DNA of 18,359 bases, from the NCBI GenBank assembly GCA_036170135.1, contig JAVHOP010000021.1:1-18359 (forward strand), given 5' to 3'. Shown here piece by piece: positions 1-8,164 of this stretch. The notes below the pieces were generated by a model. It made no database searches. It saw nothing but the letters and a program-made list of their open reading frames with translations, and had not been told where the DNA came from. The translations under genes and the position numbers were made by a program. This stretch comes from CG1-02-35-72 sp036170135. Lineage in GTDB: Bacteria > Bacteroidota > Bacteroidia > Flavobacteriales > Flavobacteriaceae. The first letter of the stretch is position 1; each line of letters starts with the position of its first letter.

Positions 1-52
1 TTTACCCAAAAATGTGTTTTTAGCTTATGACGGTTTAGAAATAAAAATTTAG
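1..52 (+). CDS. 3' end of an unidentified rightward gene (partial)
   Basis: Frame 2 is open from the window edge to a TAG at 50-52 and reads LPKNVFLAYDGLEIKI. This looks like a genuine C-terminus (alternating hydrophobic residues, no rare composition), but 16 residues are too few to name a family. The stop codon overlaps the stop of the leftward DsrE-family gene (TAA at 51-49), so the two genes would be tail-to-tail with no space for a terminator between them. The reading is inferred from an open frame and sensible composition; the other two forward frames give less protein-like text. Confidence 0.5.
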   Translation, partial: LPKNVFLAYDGLEIKI

Positions 53-582
53 TTAAAGTCAATTAGCTGATAACCTTCAAGCTGATATTCAGTTAAAACG
101 CTTAGAGCCGACAAGGCAAATTTTACGGATTTGGCTACTTGTTCTTTTTTGATGTCATAAGCAAGGGCCGATTGTCCGCAAACATAAATTTTTACCCCTA
201 AATCATTTAATTTATTTAGTAAATCAAGGGATGGATTATCTTTTCTAAATTTTTCTTGATAAGCTTTGTTGTTCATGACGTCTTTTGTTGCCGACCCATG
301 AAAAACAATAGCCATAGTTAAATTTTCTAAAGGAATACCCTCAGCAACATGCATATTTATAAAACGCGCAGCAATATCTAATAAAGGGTTTATTACATTA
401 ACGTCATTAGTTGCTTTGCGAATATCAAATATTACTTGATATTTCTTTTGAGGATTTAGATTAAAATCGGGATTCTCAATCTTATAAAACTGACCATAAT
501 CTGCTATTACAGTTCCTTTTTCAAGTGTTTGTGCTTGTGTAATTATTGATATCAAAATTAATAATAAACTCAATTTTTTCAT
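49..582 (-). CDS. Exported DsrE-family protein
   Basis: A protein of 177 residues. I chose the ATG at 582 because it gives a classic signal peptide (MKKLSLLLILISIITQAQ, residues 1-18) two bases after the stop of the upstream esterase gene. A longer start at 606 would put nine residues ahead of the signal and overlap the esterase by 22 bases. The mature part matches the DsrE/DsrF-like fold: a beta strand at 48-53 (YQVIFDI), a strand-turn at 88-95 (LTMAIVFHG), and the conserved cysteine in KIYVCGQSA (Cys135), the site of sulfur relay in characterised DsrE/TusD proteins. Family members of this exported type have no firmly established substrate, so a periplasmic thiol or sulfur role is only an inference. 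It is the last gene of the leftward run that begins with the BatA-like gene, and it ends tail-to-tail with a rightward gene. Confidence 0.8.
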   Translation of the reverse strand: MKKLSLLLILISIITQAQTLEKGTVIADYGQFYKIENPDFNLNPQKKYQVIFDIRKATNDVNVINPLLDIAARFINMHVAEGIPLENLTMAIVFHGSATKDVMNNKAYQEKFRKDNPSLDLLNKLNDLGVKIYVCGQSALAYDIKKEQVAKSVKFALSALSVLTEYQLEGYQLIDFN

Positions 583-584
583 AG

Positions 585-1235
585 TTATACTTTTGAAGTT
601 AGCCATTGTTTAAAATCATAAAAGCATTGTGGTGTAACTGAATGACCTGTTGGATAGGTTTTAAATTGATGTGAAATTTTTAAATTAGACAAAAATTTGA
701 CACTCTGTTCAGCCCATTGTAGCGGAATGACTTGGTCTTGCGTGCCGTGCGACATAAAGATAGCCAGATTTCTATATTTTGAAGGTGTTTTTAAATCAAT
801 TAATTCCGTTTTTATATAGCCGCTTAAAGCGACTACATTTTTGAACTTTTCAGGATAAGAGAGAGCCAAGGCATAACTTAAAATGCTTCCTTGACTAAAT
901 CCTAATAAACAGATATTTTCAGCGTTAAAACTAAAAATTGTTTTTAGTTCCTCAACAAAATTGACGATTAGATTTTTGGCGTACAGCGCTTCAGGAATGT
1001 CAGAAAAATTAGCGCTGTTAGTATTAAAATTAATAGTGTACCAAGCAAAGCTTTGGCACCCAAGACTCAAGGGCGCTCTAGCACTTACTACTAAATAATC
1101 GTCTGGCAAATCTTGTGCAAACGAAAATAAATCGGCTTCATTGCTTCCATAACCGTGAAGTAAAAGTAATAACGGTGGGTTTATGGTCGGTTTTTTTGGC
1201 AATCGGTATAAATAGGTTAAAGATAAATTTGCCAT
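585..1235 (-). CDS. Alpha/beta hydrolase, phospholipase/carboxylesterase family
   Basis: A 216-residue cytoplasmic serine esterase of the YpfH / carboxylesterase-thioesterase family, at the usual family length. The oxyanion-side motif LLLHGYGSNE lies at residues 25-33. The nucleophile elbow is GFSQG with Ser114, the acid is Asp167 in GTQDQVIP, and the base is His198 in TGHSV, so the full triad is present. No signal peptide is seen. The ATG at 1235 starts one base after the stop of the dihydroorotase homologue (TAA, one base, ATG), which implies translational coupling. Substrate cannot be read from the sequence; family members cleave short acyl esters, lysophospholipids or acyl-thioesters. Confidence 0.88.
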   Translation of the reverse strand: MANLSLTYLYRLPKKPTINPPLLLLLHGYGSNEADLFSFAQDLPDDYLVVSARAPLSLGCQSFAWYTINFNTNSANFSDIPEALYAKNLIVNFVEELKTIFSFNAENICLLGFSQGSILSYALALSYPEKFKNVVALSGYIKTELIDLKTPSKYRNLAIFMSHGTQDQVIPLQWAEQSVKFLSNLKISHQFKTYPTGHSVTPQCFYDFKQWLTSKV

Positions 1236-1236
1236 A

Positions 1237-2493
1237 TTAATTCATTGCGATTTTTCCGTTGTTAATAACGCCATAAACTTTCCCTGTTAAAGTTTTATTC
1301 AGAAAAATTGCATTTTTAGAGGTCGATAAAATGTGTTTTTCTTCAAATTTGTAGGTGCCTTCAGGGTTAAATAAGGTCAGATTTGCCAGCTGATTTTCCT
1401 TTACAGAAGTTGGTTCAATTCTAAAACAAGCTCTTGGTTTGTTTGTAATAGCATCTATTAAAGTCTCTAAATCAATCACTTTATTTGTTGCTCCAAAAAA
1501 GCTTTCTAATCCAATTGTTCCGTTCATAGCATGAGCAAATTCAATTTTTTTATTTTCAATATCTATTGGATTATGGTCAGAAGTTATCATATCAATTGTC
1601 CCATCTAAAGCACCATTTATCAATGCTTTAACATCAGTAGCTTCCCGTAAAGGAGGCGAAACTTTATAGTTGGTATTGAAATCGGTTATCGCGCAATCGG
1701 TTAATACCAAATGATGTGCAGCTACGCTACAAGTGACATTTAGTCCTTTCTTTTTCGCATTTTTTATGAGTTGCACGCTGCGTTTACATGTAATATTTGG
1801 AATGTGTAAGCGACCGCCAGTATATGATAATAAGGTTAAATCGCGTTTAATTTGAATGATTTCGGCCATTGCTGGGATGCCTTTAAAACCGTTTTTGGTA
1901 CTCTGAATACCTTCGTGCATTTGCCCATCAGCAGACAAACTGAGGTCTAAAGGAAAATCCATAACCAAGGCATCAAAATTTTGAGCGTATTGCAAGGCTA
2001 ATTTCAACAAATTGGCGTTGATAATTCCTTTGCCATAATCTGTAAAAGCAATTGCACCAGCTTGTTGCATATCAAATAATTCGGCTAATTCTTTGCCTTC
2101 AGATTTCTGAGTTAAAGCGCCAAACGGATAAACTTTTACCAAATGGTTTTTAGCTTTGTCAATGATAAAACGAATCCCCGATTTACTATCATTTACCGGA
2201 TTAGTAAGTGGATTAACTGCTACCGCTGTAAATCCACTTTTGGCAGCAACATCTAAACCGTGTAAAAGTGTTTCGCGCTCTTCATAACCTGGTTCTCCAA
2301 AACATACGCTTGTATCAAACCAACCCGACGATATATGTAAATTTTGTTGGCTGATAATTTTATGTGGTTTGGTTGGATTTATTTGTTTTGCGATGGTTGA
2401 AATTTTTCCATTTTCTATAAAAATATCCATCGTTTTAAGATGATAATCACTGTGTTTATCAATGATTTTAGCTTGTTTTATAAGAAGGTTCAT
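1237..2493 (-). CDS. pyrC: Dihydroorotase homologue (multifunctional-complex type), probably non-catalytic
   Basis: A 418-residue amidohydrolase-superfamily protein resembling class I dihydroorotase (pyrimidine synthesis, carbamoyl-aspartate to dihydroorotate). Family landmarks are visible: the EPGYEERET stretch at 67-75, the strand around NVTCSVAAHH (251-260), the KVSPPLRE loop (276-283), the segment around MITSDHNP with Asp305, and GTIGLES further on. However, the zinc-binding DxHxHxR near the first barrel strand is replaced: Asp60 is kept but the two His positions are Ser62 and Cys64, and the Arg is Gly66. DHAPH has also become DHNPI. Known precedents are the inactive PyrC' subunits that scaffold aspartate transcarbamoylase in Pseudomonas. 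A structural or regulatory role is therefore an inference, and the gene symbol follows homology only. The start codon overlaps the BatA-like stop (ATGA, 2493-2490). Confidence 0.85.
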   Translation of the reverse strand: MNLLIKQAKIIDKHSDYHLKTMDIFIENGKISTIAKQINPTKPHKIISQQNLHISSGWFDTSVCFGEPGYEERETLLHGLDVAAKSGFTAVAVNPLTNPVNDSKSGIRFIIDKAKNHLVKVYPFGALTQKSEGKELAELFDMQQAGAIAFTDYGKGIINANLLKLALQYAQNFDALVMDFPLDLSLSADGQMHEGIQSTKNGFKGIPAMAEIIQIKRDLTLLSYTGGRLHIPNITCKRSVQLIKNAKKKGLNVTCSVAAHHLVLTDCAITDFNTNYKVSPPLREATDVKALINGALDGTIDMITSDHNPIDIENKKIEFAHAMNGTIGLESFFGATNKVIDLETLIDAITNKPRACFRIEPTSVKENQLANLTLFNPEGTYKFEEKHILSTSKNAIFLNKTLTGKVYGVINNGKIAMN

Positions 2494-4442
2494 CTATTAA
2501 AAAATTTTAAAAGTAAGAGCTCTGTGAAAAAGAATAAAAGTGACAATGCTAAACAAATTTTCCATAATCCAAAAATTGAAGTATTATTTTTAAAAGTTTG
2601 TATGGCTTCGTCCAAATTAGTATAATAAGTTACGTTGACATTATTAGATAATAAAGTCGATTTTGTATGATAATTTAGTCGACTTTCACTTTGATTCAAG
2701 TTAAAAGCCAAATTCTGAATTGTTTTTTGGTTATTTATAACTTCATAAAAACCAGGTTTATCTGGCTGGTCTTGAGTTTCAAGAAACACTGCATAAGGTT
2801 TTATATTTTGTAAAGGTATAAATGAATTGTCGCCATTTTTAAGACTCAAAACTTCATCTTCTTTTAAATTAGCTTCAATTTTAATGCTATATGGTTTGTT
2901 TATAATATAATAAAGTCTATTTGTAGCAAGACTTTGCATGGCAATATTATAAAAAACAGGGACTATTAATGGGGAATTTACAAAAGTATTCGTGTCTGGA
3001 GAAAAGGGTGCAGAAATAAAATATAAATAACCATGAGCTAGTTTTAATTGGCTGATAAAATCATCGCCATTAGCATATTTTATAAGGCTACTACTACTTT
3101 TAGATTTAAGGGATACATAAGCGTCAACGCTAGGATAATCAAAGTTTTGTATTTGTTTTTCAAATACATTTTCAAAAAGGGGATGGGCGTAATTGATACT
3201 TGTAATTAACTGTTTTTCATTGACTATTTCAAGCTTTGATTGAATATTTAGCGCATTGAATAAATCATGATAAATAGTCAGTTCCTTCTTAATATTCGGA
3301 ATCACCATTAAAGAACCACCATTTTTTAAAAAGGTTGTTAAGGTGCTATTAAGCATTGGAGGAATAATTTCAATCTCATTTAATATAATAAGCTGTTGTA
3401 AATTAATTTTGGTATAATCGAGATTTTGTAAAGGATTTTGGGTGAAATTAAAATTGGAATCTCGATATAATTTTTTGAGTGTATTACTTTGAATGCCAAT
3501 GTTTAAAACATTAATTTTTGAAGATTTATCAATTACAAAATACAATGAATTGTCAAAGGGTAGTGATTGGTCATCAAGGTTTATAGTACCTATAAAATTG
3601 ACGGGATTTTTAATAGTAAAATCAATTATTGCAGTTTGGTTTTCAAATTTATCAACCACTGTTTTGGCAACCAATAAATTCTTGTCAAATAAAGAAACTG
3701 CTGGCTTTAATTTTGAGTTATAACTCTGTTTAACAACAACTTTTAAGGTTAGAGTTGTAGCATTCTGTCCATCAATATAAAGGCTATCGATGCTAAAATT
3801 TTCGACCTCTTTTGGTTTTAATTGAATGAGATTATAATGAGCTTCTTGATTTAAATTAGTATTTATAGAATCTTGGTTACTTTTTTGAAAATCGGAAATG
3901 ATAAAAATACTCGCTTTTGTGTTTTTAGAACCAATAGAATTTGAAATTTTAAGCAAGGCGTTATTGTAATCAAAAGGTACAGAACTCAATTTTAAATGAG
4001 ATAACTGATATCTAAATTGTTCTAAAGTTTGATTTGCAAAAATATCGTTATTACTTAATAAAGTTATCTCAGGAGCGGCAGTATCAAATTTTAATAAATC
4101 CTGAATGGCAGCGTCGAACAAGCTGATGTTCAACTGTTTTGCCTGCATGCTATACGAATTATCAATATAAACAATTAGTTGTGTTGACTTATCAGTTTTA
4201 TTCTGACTTAAATAAGGTTGTGAAAAGGCTAGAATTAGAAATAGAAAAGTTAAAAGGCGACTAATTAAAACTAATATTTTTTTCAGCTGAGAGCTTTTTC
4301 TGTTTTTTAAAGTGATGTTTTTTAAGAACTTAACATTAGTGAATTGAATTTTGGTAAACTGTTGGAGTTTGAATAAATGAACAATTATTGGAATTGCTAG
4401 AAAGATTAATGCAAGTAAAACAAATGGGTTTTTAAAATACAT
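2490..4442 (-). CDS. BatA-domain membrane protein with von Willebrand A-like region
   Basis: A 650-residue inner-membrane protein. Residues 1-80 form the 'aerotolerance regulator N-terminal' (BatA) module: a hydrophobic helix at about 6-24, the HLFKLQQFTKIQFTNVKFL segment, and a second helix at about 57-76. A von Willebrand A-like domain follows, with a metal-site motif DNSYS (Asp94, Ser96, Ser98). The long middle part is predicted to lie outside the membrane. A last helix lies at about 622-646, ending KFFNR. This architecture is a widespread, poorly characterised Bacteroidota family; the original Bat proteins were linked to oxygen tolerance in Bacteroides, but that function should not be assumed here. 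It is first in the leftward run and has a good promoter-like site just upstream. Its stop overlaps the start of the dihydroorotase homologue by 4 bases. Confidence 0.88.
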   Translation of the reverse strand: MYFKNPFVLLALIFLAIPIIVHLFKLQQFTKIQFTNVKFLKNITLKNRKSSQLKKILVLISRLLTFLFLILAFSQPYLSQNKTDKSTQLIVYIDNSYSMQAKQLNISLFDAAIQDLLKFDTAAPEITLLSNNDIFANQTLEQFRYQLSHLKLSSVPFDYNNALLKISNSIGSKNTKASIFIISDFQKSNQDSINTNLNQEAHYNLIQLKPKEVENFSIDSLYIDGQNATTLTLKVVVKQSYNSKLKPAVSLFDKNLLVAKTVVDKFENQTAIIDFTIKNPVNFIGTINLDDQSLPFDNSLYFVIDKSSKINVLNIGIQSNTLKKLYRDSNFNFTQNPLQNLDYTKINLQQLIILNEIEIIPPMLNSTLTTFLKNGGSLMVIPNIKKELTIYHDLFNALNIQSKLEIVNEKQLITSINYAHPLFENVFEKQIQNFDYPSVDAYVSLKSKSSSSLIKYANGDDFISQLKLAHGYLYFISAPFSPDTNTFVNSPLIVPVFYNIAMQSLATNRLYYIINKPYSIKIEANLKEDEVLSLKNGDNSFIPLQNIKPYAVFLETQDQPDKPGFYEVINNQKTIQNLAFNLNQSESRLNYHTKSTLLSNNVNVTYYTNLDEAIQTFKNNTSIFGLWKICLALSLLFFFTELLLLKFFNR

Positions 4443-4458
4443 TGTTCAAAAGATTTTT

Positions 4459-4487
4459 CAAAAATACTAAAAACTCATCGAAACACA
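4459..4487 (-). promoter_or_regulatory. Putative promoter of the BatA-like operon
   Basis: On the minus strand TTG (4487-4485) is followed after 18 bases by TATTTTTG (4466-4459). This fits the Bacteroidota sigma-A pattern of TTTG near -33 and TAnnTTTG near -7. A start site about 5 bases on would leave a leader of roughly 12 bases before the ATG at 4442. The -33 box is TTG only, so this is a pattern match, not proof. Confidence 0.5.
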
Positions 4488-4540
4488 ATTAAATAGTTTG
4501 GAAACAAAATAAAGATTTTCACTTTATTTGTGAATTCGGC

Positions 4541-4586
4541 TAAAAATCAAAATTCCTTCACTAATTAATAAGGAAGGAATTTTGAT
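4541..4586 (-). terminator. Rho-independent terminator of lon
   Basis: A perfect 14-base inverted repeat: ATCAAAATTCCTTC at 4546-4559 pairs with GAAGGAATTTTGAT at 4573-4586, with a 13-base loop. Read on the minus strand it lies 32 bases past the lon stop and is followed by a T run (complement of AAAAA at 4542-4546). It separates lon from the BatA-like operon. Confidence 0.8.
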
Positions 4587-4618
4587 AAATTAATTTATAA
4601 AGGATTTTCTTTTCCTTA

Positions 4619-7200
4619 TTACTTTGCTAAAGCAATCTCAATAACTTCGTTCATCTGTTTTACAAAATGGAATTTTAAACCCGTTAAATAACTCGGTTTA
4701 ATATCGTCGATATCCTTTTTATTTTCGGCAGATAAAATAAGTTCCTTAATATTAGCGCGTTTAGCAGCTAATATTTTTTCTTTTATACCGCCAACTGGTA
4801 ATACCTTACCACGCAAGGTAATTTCGCCAGTCATCGCTAAATTAGATTTTACTTTTTGTTTGGTAAAAGCCGAAACTAGGCTAGTTAGCATTGTAATTCC
4901 AGCACTTGGACCATCTTTTGGTGTAGCGCCTTCGGGCACGTGAATATGGACATTTTGAGATTCTATTGCTTCTATTGAAATTCCAAATTCATTGGCATGT
5001 GCTTTGATATATTCCATTGCAATGGTAGCCGATTCTTTCATGACCTTACCTAAATTTCCGGTAATTGATAATTGTCCCTTTCCCTTTGACAGGATTGATT
5101 CAATGAATAAAATATCGCCACCAACACTGGTCCAAGCTAAACCAGTTACCACGCCGGGAACATCGTTATTTTCATATTTATCGCGCTCTAAATGTGAAGG
5201 TCCTAATATNNNNNNNNNNNNNNNNNNNNNNNNNNNNNNNNNNNNNNNNNNNNNNNNNNNNNNNNNNNNNNNNNNNNNNNNNNNNNNNNNNNNNNNNNNN
5301 NNNNNNNNNCGGGAACATCGTTATTTTCATATTTATCGCGCTCTAAATGTGAAGGTCCTAATATCTTTTCGATAGTTTCAACAGAAATTTCGGTATCGTA
5401 TTTTTCTTCCATTGCAATGCTTTTTGCGGCAAAACGGATGACTTTAGCAATCACTTTTTCTAGACCGCGCACACCCGATTCTCTTGTATAGCCCTCAATT
5501 ATTTTTTCGAGTTGTTTTTTGCCTAACTGCAAACTTTTTTTTGTCAAGCCGTGTGCCTTTAATTGTTTAGGAACGAGGTGTTTTTTAGCAATTTGCACTT
5601 TTTCTTCAAGGGTGTATCCCGAGACATTTATCAATTCCATGCGGTCGCTTAAAGCCCAAGGAACTTCGGATAAATTATTGGCAGTTGCCACAAAAAGGAC
5701 ATGCGATAAATCGTAGCCCATTTCTAAGAAATTATCATAGAAATCATTGTTTTGCTCAGGATCTAAAACTTCGAGCAGTGCCGAAGATGGGTCACCTTGA
5801 TGTGAATTTGTCAGTTTATCTATTTCATCTAATACAAAAACAGGATTAGAAGCGCCTGCTTTTTTAATATTTTGAATGATTCTTCCCGGCATAGCGCCAA
5901 TATAGGTTTTGCGATGACCGCGAATTTCGGCTTCATCGCGCAAACCACCTAATGACATCCGCACATATTTTCGCCCAATAGATTCGGCAATAGATTTTCC
6001 TAAGGAAGTTTTGCCAACACCTGGAGGACCATAGAGGCATAATATAGGAGATTTCATATCACCCTTTAATTTCAAAACAGCGAGGTATTCGATGATGCGT
6101 TCTTTAACTTTTTCTAGTCCAAAATGATCTCGGTCGAGTATTTTTTGTGCACGTTTCAAATCGAATTTATCTTTTGTGTACAACTCCCACGGCAGTTCTA
6201 AGAGCAAATCTAAATAATTGCGTTGGATGCCATACTCGGCTACTTGCGGGTTCATACGTTGTAATCTGTTAAGCTCTTTTTCAAAAGTATCTTTAACATT
6301 TTTAGCCCATTTTTTATGCTTTGCCAAATCGCGCATTTCTTCAATTTCTTCGTCGTAAGAAACGCCGCCAAGCTCTTCTTGTATGGTTTTTAGTTGCTGA
6401 TGTAAATAATATTCGCGTTGTTGCTGATCCATATCTTCTCTAACTTTAGATTGGATATTATTGCGAATTTGAAGTTTTTGTAACTCCTTATCCATTTTTT
6501 TAAGCATCAACATAGCGCGTTCTTTTAAATCGCTAATTTTTAGAAGTTCTTGCTTTTCGGCCACACCTAAATTCATATTAGATGAAATAAAATTTACAAG
6601 AAAATTGTTACTATGAATATTTTTTATGGCAAAAGATGCTTCTGAAGGCAGATTAGGATTTTCTTTTATAATGGTCAAAGCCATTTCTTTAACAGAATCT
6701 ATAATGGCATTAAATTCAGAATCTTTAGGAGCAGGTCTCAATTCTTTAAACTCGGTTACTTTTGCTTTAATATAAGGAAGTTCTTCAACAACTTCGCCTA
6801 ACTCAAAACGTTTTTTGCCTTGAATTACCACCATGGTATTGCCATCTGGCATTTTTAAAACTTTCAGTATTTTGGCAACGGTACCAATTGGAAATAAATC
6901 GTCTATACTGGGATCTTCGTCTAAATCATTTTTTTGAGCCACCACACCAATGGTTTTGTTTCCTCTATTTGCATCTTTAATCAGTTTAATAGATTTATCT
7001 CGTCCGGCAGTTATAGGAATAACTACTCCTGGAAATAAAACCGTATTTCGAATCGGCAAAATAGGCAGAATATCGGGTATTTCTTCTCTATTTATTTTTT
7101 CTTCATCTTCAGGCGTCATCAATGGAATTAATTCGGCATCTTGGTCTAAGGCTTGTTGCAGTGACAAACTGTCAATATTTATAAATTTAGGGTTACTCAT
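4619..7200 (-). CDS. lon: ATP-dependent protease Lon (interrupted only by an assembly gap)
   Basis: Lon is a cytoplasmic AAA+ serine protease that degrades damaged and regulatory proteins. Deleting 155 bases (the 100 N plus one copy of the 55-base repeat) joins the two pieces in frame, giving 808 residues, a normal length. The junction then reads NNDVPGVVTGLAW, as expected for the family. Domains in order: the Lon substrate-binding N-domain (from about residue 45, ILPILPIRNTVLFPGVV), a helical region with DQQQREYYLHQQLKTIQEELG, the AAA+ module with Walker A GPPGVGKTS (about 390) and Walker B VFVLDEIDKL (about 455), then the S16 protease with catalytic Ser714 in DGPSAG and Lys757 in GGIKEK. 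The gene is divergent from the sigma-factor operon, with 233 bases between them. A TAACTTTG box (7292-7285 on the minus strand) is a possible -7 element, though I see no -33 partner. It is followed by its own terminator. Confidence 0.95.
5155..5364. other. Assembly gap (100 N) with 55-base overlapping contig ends, in lon
   Basis: Bases 5210-5309 are N. The 55 bases before the gap (5155-5209) are identical to the 55 bases after it (5310-5364). The two lon fragments are out of register by 155 bases, and removing exactly that number restores one frame. The repeat is therefore the overlap of two contigs joined with a placeholder gap, not a duplication in the genome. A length of 55 suggests a de Bruijn k-mer of that size. 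Confidence 0.95.
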
Positions 7201-7284
7201 AGTTTCTTTACGTCATTTTGACATTAATAGTTATCTTTAAAGTAAATTTAAAAGAGATAGAAAAATATAATAAACTTTATATCA

Positions 7285-7292
7285 CAAAGTTA
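7285..7292 (-). promoter_or_regulatory. Possible -7 element of lon
   Basis: TAACTTTG on the minus strand matches TAnnTTTG, 85 bases upstream of the lon start. No TTG or TTTG is found at the expected -33 distance, so support is weak. The surrounding 233-base divergent gap (7201-7433) is very AT-rich and holds no other feature I can support beyond the inverted repeat near 7400. Confidence 0.3.
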
Positions 7293-7391
7293 AAATTTAA
7301 TTTTTTAAATATACCGAGATATTATTTCAATTGTTATGCCATAGTTAAAAATAAGATAAATAAAAACTAAAATATTTTAAAGAAAAATGTA

Positions 7392-7412
7392 ACAATCTAA
7401 TAATACGATTGT
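7392..7412. repeat. Inverted repeat upstream of the sigma factor gene
   Basis: ACAATC (7392-7397) and GATTGT (7407-7412) form a dyad with a 9-base spacer TAATAATAC. It lies 22 bases before the proposed TTG start of the ECF sigma gene, in the region where its promoter should be. It could be an operator or part of an autoregulated promoter; with 6-base arms it could also be chance in AT-rich DNA. Confidence 0.35.
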
Positions 7413-7433
7413 CTTTATGCTAGAAACAAATCA

Positions 7434-8164
7434 TTGCAAGCAAAGAATTTAAATATTGATCAGTTAATTTTGAACTGTAAAAAGGCTGATAAAAGTGCTC
7501 AATTTGAGCTCTATAAGCGCTATTACAAGTCAATGTATAACACGGCTTATAGAATTTTAAATGACAGCTTTGAAGCAGAAGATGTCATGCAAGAATCGTT
7601 TTTGAATGCCTTTACCAAATTGAGCACTTTTAAAGCCGAAAATTCAAACGCCAAGAGTGAAGCAACTTTTGGATCTTGGTTAAAACGGATTGTCATTAAT
7701 AAGAGTTTAACTCAGTTAAAAAAATTAAATAAATTTGAAAAAATACCTTTAGAGCGCGTCGAAAATATTGCAGAAGAAGATGATATTATCGATTACACAA
7801 ATTTTAAAGCGCGTGAACTTTTAAAAGGTATTCAGCAACTTAAANNNNNNNNNNNNNNNNNNNNNNNNNNNNNNNNNNNNNNNNNNNNNNNNNNNNNNNN
7901 NNNNNNNNNNNNNNNNNNNNNNNNNNNNNNNNNNNNNNNNNNNNCGATTACACAAATTTTAAAGCGCGTGAACTTTTAAAAGGTATTCAGCAACTTAAAG
8001 ATAATTATAAACTGATTTTAAATCTTTATTTTGTTGAAGGATATGATTATGTTGAAATTGCCGAAATAACAAAGATGACAAACCAGAATATTAGGGTTCA
8101 AATTTCAAGAGCAAAACAAAAATTAAAAGAACATTTAAAACTGAATTATGAACAAATCGCTTAG
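7434..8164 (+). CDS. ECF-type RNA polymerase sigma factor (interrupted only by an assembly gap)
   Basis: Deleting 155 bases (100 N plus one 55-base repeat copy) joins 137 codons before the gap to 54 codons after it, giving 191 residues and a stop TAG at 8162-8164. That is the normal size for an extracytoplasmic-function sigma factor. Region 2 (about 22-92) holds the helix FELYKRYYKSMYNTAYRIL and the DSFEAEDVMQESFLNAF segment that contacts core polymerase and the -10 element. Region 4 (about 130-185) is a helix-turn-helix ending in the typical ISRAKQKLKEHL, and binds the -35 element. The only in-frame start before region 2 that gives a full N-terminus is TTG at 7434. The frame is open back to a TAA at 7401-7403 with no ATG, and the ATG at 7417 is out of frame. 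The next gene, a membrane anti-sigma factor, starts 17 bases before this stop. Confidence 0.92.
7790..7999. other. Assembly gap (100 N) with 55-base overlapping contig ends, in the sigma factor gene
   Basis: Bases 7845-7944 are N. The flanks 7790-7844 and 7945-7999 are identical over 55 bases. Collapsing the 155 bases restores the sigma factor reading frame through region 4. It has the same structure as the gap in lon: same repeat length, same N count. Confidence 0.95.

Noticed and set aside
3493..3723. Rightward 76-codon open frame inside the BatA-like gene
   Set aside because: Antisense shadow of a well-supported gene, with no recognisable domain.
2490..4442. A full Bat operon for oxygen tolerance
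   Set aside because: Only one BatA-like protein is present, without the MoxR ATPase or BatB-E neighbours, so an oxygen-tolerance operon is not supported.
5155..5364. 55-base direct repeats flanking a gap, possible attachment sites or insertion-element target repeats
   Set aside because: The same length occurs at the second gap, both lie inside conserved genes, and collapse restores both frames; contig overlap explains them fully.
4992..5375. Rightward open frame of 127 codons across the N gap
   Set aside because: It is antisense to conserved lon sequence and includes the placeholder N; no independent coding signal.
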